Shown here: piece after piece, positions 62,386 to 64,000 of the stretch | Layout of the letters: each line of letters starts with the position of its first letter | Position numbering within the stretch: the stretch's first letter is position 1 | Source: UBA5796 sp040752455 | Lineage (GTDB): Bacteria > Chloroflexota > Anaerolineae > Anaerolineales > Villigracilaceae | DNA: 64,000 bases | Assembly: GCA_049324115.1 (NCBI GenBank) | Contig: JBMOMN010000009.1 | Span: forward strand, 186,001 to 250,000 | Direction of reading: 5' to 3' | Notes under the pieces: model-generated | The model's input: the letters and a program-made list of their open reading frames with translations, nothing else | What the model was told of the DNA's origin: nothing | Databases searched by the model: none | Position numbers and translations under genes: made by a program

Positions 62386-63420
62386 TTACTTTCCAAATCC
62401 CAGTCTCCGGGCGACAGCCTTGAACGGGTTGCGGCTGCGGCGGAAGTTGAACAGGAAAGCCAGCCCGCCCTTGACGACCCAGGTCAGGCCGCTCCAGGCC
62501 AGCAGAAGCCAATTAGGGCGGATCGGGTCGGGCCGGTAGCCGTGACGCGCCATCGCCGCCCGCGTGACCCTCTGGCTGATCCACAAATCGGTGCGGGACA
62601 GGCCGCCTTTGCGCCACTGCTCGGCCACCTCGCGGTTGATGCCGCGCCGGTCGGGCGCGTCCCGCTTAAGCGACGAACCGACCTGGGGTACGTCCAGCAT
62701 CCCGGCCTCGAAGGGAATCCCAGCCGCCGCACACACCCGGCGGATCGTGGTCTCCGGGTCCGAGACCAGGTCTTCGAAGCGCAGGCCGACCACGCGCGGG
62801 TGGTCAGTGACCCGCTCGTAAGCCGCCACGCCCGCCTTCCAGATCAGGCTGATGGTGATTGGGTGATAATCCACCCACTGGCGGATGAGGTGGCCGAGCG
62901 GCACGCCGCCGCCGCTCATCGAGCGCCGCCGCCAGCGATTCTTCTGCGAGAGCAGCACCCCGCGCGGGTCCCGGAGGATGTTGACCACGACCGCGTTCGG
63001 GTATAAATCCAGGATTTCCTGCACATAATACAGGTTGCGGGGCGTCTGGTCGCAGGGAATGGACTTGCCAAAACGCCCGGCTTCGTACCCGGCAAAGGCG
63101 GCGTAGACCAGAGGCGGGGTCAACGGCTCGTCCACCCCGGCCAGGGCGGATTCGGCCTCGCCCCGGTAGGGTTCCAGGTCGCCCTGCTCGAAATACCCGT
63201 CCCGCTGGACGTTGACCAGCCGGGCGAACAGGGTCGCGGCCTGCTCCGGCGTCACCGGCGCGGGCGGGAGCTGCGGCTGCCACACCTGTTCGAAGAAATG
63301 TAACTCGTTGAAAGTGTAAACCTGCGCGGCGCGGCCTAAAATGCGCCCCAGCATGGTCGTGCCGCTGCGGCTGTTGCCGACGACGATGATCATTTTTTGT
63401 TCGAGAAGCGATTCGGTCAT
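62386..63420 (-). CDS. PAPS-dependent sulfotransferase
   Basis: This 344-residue enzyme has IIVVGNSRSGTTMLGRILG (phosphosulfate loop), VVVNILRDPRGVLLSQKNRW (3'-phosphate motif) and LRFEDLVSDPETTIRRVCAAAGI, the usual conserved C-terminal segment. It ends in a hydrophobic, basic tail (WLLLAWSGLTWVVKGGLAFLFNFRR) that could sit on the membrane. It is the third sulfotransferase within 11 kb of this polysaccharide locus. Confidence 0.92.
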   Translation of the reverse strand: MTESLLEQKMIIVVGNSRSGTTMLGRILGRAAQVYTFNELHFFEQVWQPQLPPAPVTPEQAATLFARLVNVQRDGYFEQGDLEPYRGEAESALAGVDEPLTPPLVYAAFAGYEAGRFGKSIPCDQTPRNLYYVQEILDLYPNAVVVNILRDPRGVLLSQKNRWRRRSMSGGGVPLGHLIRQWVDYHPITISLIWKAGVAAYERVTDHPRVVGLRFEDLVSDPETTIRRVCAAAGIPFEAGMLDVPQVGSSLKRDAPDRRGINREVAEQWRKGGLSRTDLWISQRVTRAAMARHGYRPDPIRPNWLLLAWSGLTWVVKGGLAFLFNFRRSRNPFKAVARRLGFGK

Positions 63421-63521
63421 GATGCCTCAAACCCATTTTGAACCACGGAGACGCGAAGACACTGAGATAAAAATAAAACTCCGTGACTCCGTGTCTCTGT
63501 GGTGAGATTTTTTGCGAGATA

Positions 63522-64000
63522 TTATCCCGTAAAGCGCCCGTAAACCGCCATCAATTCCTGGTAATAACGCTGCGACGTGAACAGGCTTTCCACTTTTTGG
63601 CGGCCGGCCTGGCCCATTCGGGCCGCGGCTTCGGGGTTTTCGGCCACCTCGAGCAGTTTCTCCCGGAGAGCGGATACGTCACCGGGCGGGACCAGGAACC
63701 CGTCCCGGCCCTCGTCTATCAGTTCGGGGATGGCCCCGATGCGGCTCCCGATCACCGGGCGGGCGTGGGCAAACCCCTCCACGATGGTCAGGCCGAAGGT
63801 CTCGTACCACTCGGAGGGGACGATCACTGCCAGGCTGTTATGGATCAGGTCGTATAGTTCAGTACCGGATTTGAAGCCAAGATACTCGACATGCGCCAGG
63901 TTCTTCTCCCGGATGAGAGCCTGCACCTCGTCCCGGGCGTTGCCGTCCCCGGCGATCTTTAACGGGAGATGCGTCAGTGGGGCAGCCGCTTCGAGCAGCG
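63522..64000 (-). CDS. GT4 glycosyltransferase, C-terminal part (cut by window end)
   Basis: The frame is open to the right edge and ends at 63522. The visible 159 residues are the nucleotide-binding domain of a GT-B family 4 enzyme: LKIAGDGNARDEVQAL, VEYLGFKSGTELYDLI, then SEWYETFGLTIVEGFAHARPVIGS with the ExxxxxxxE-type pair and IPELIDEGRDGFLVPPGD. The N-terminal acceptor domain lies outside the window. Confidence 0.92.
   Translation of the reverse strand, partial: LLEAAAPLTHLPLKIAGDGNARDEVQALIREKNLAHVEYLGFKSGTELYDLIHNSLAVIVPSEWYETFGLTIVEGFAHARPVIGSRIGAIPELIDEGRDGFLVPPGDVSALREKLLEVAENPEAAARMGQAGRQKVESLFTSQRYYQELMAVYGRFTG

Overview
The window looks like a chromosomal segment of an anaerobic, moderately GC-rich bacterium. 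Chloroflexota (Anaerolineae-like) is my best guess. It rests on lipoproteins and cell-wall proteins with long Thr/Pro-rich linkers, an NAD-type formate dehydrogenase, an M17/TldD protease complement and a very large surface-glycan locus. No rRNA or marker-protein comparison could be run, so this is inference.

Left end (1-6000): a defence-like island. It holds a partial PD-(D/E)XK nuclease cut by the window edge and a trypsin-like protease. Divergently transcribed from these are a TIR domain fused to a LexA/S24-type autoprotease and a membrane-anchored STAND NTPase with a residual WD40 tail. The protease C-terminus and the STAND N-terminus share a short Gly/Asn-rich beta motif of the sort that couples NLR-like sensors to effectors. 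A HEPN-MNT toxin-antitoxin pair follows, bracketed by 43-bp direct repeats derived from the 3' end of the neighbouring formate dehydrogenase gene.

6200-11040: a three-gene NAD+-linked formate dehydrogenase operon (nuoE-nuoF fusion, HoxU-like ferredoxin subunit, Cys-type catalytic subunit). Both large subunits carry in-frame repeat insertions. 11100-15800: cell-wall and housekeeping genes (L,D-transpeptidase, tRNA with CAU anticodon, LysM protein, leucyl aminopeptidase, lgt). 15760-18800: a REP/RAYT system with palindromes that overlap the stop codons of the flanking genes, a VapBC-like pair and a sulfotransferase.

18800-29340: tldD/tldE, membrane glycosyltransferases, methyltransferases and an asparagine synthetase, all on the minus strand. 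29340-40070: mostly plus strand, with a repeat-rich gap, a DinB-like protein, two tandem M1-type metallopeptidase lipoproteins, two paralogous Pro-rich lipoproteins, dnaK, a YfcC-type carrier and a DUF2817 peptidase. 40125-64000: a surface polysaccharide locus containing the complete dTDP-rhamnose pathway, a WbaP-type initiating phosphosugar transferase, a WecE-like aminotransferase, GT2 and GT4 glycosyltransferases, several polytopic GT39-like proteins, small EmrE-like flippase candidates, an acetyltransferase, three sulfotransferases and a sulfatase. Together they suggest a sulfated, rhamnose- and amino-sugar-containing glycan.

Two dispersed palindrome families (GTCACG...CGTGAC and GGTGCGTCGCACC) recur across the window.
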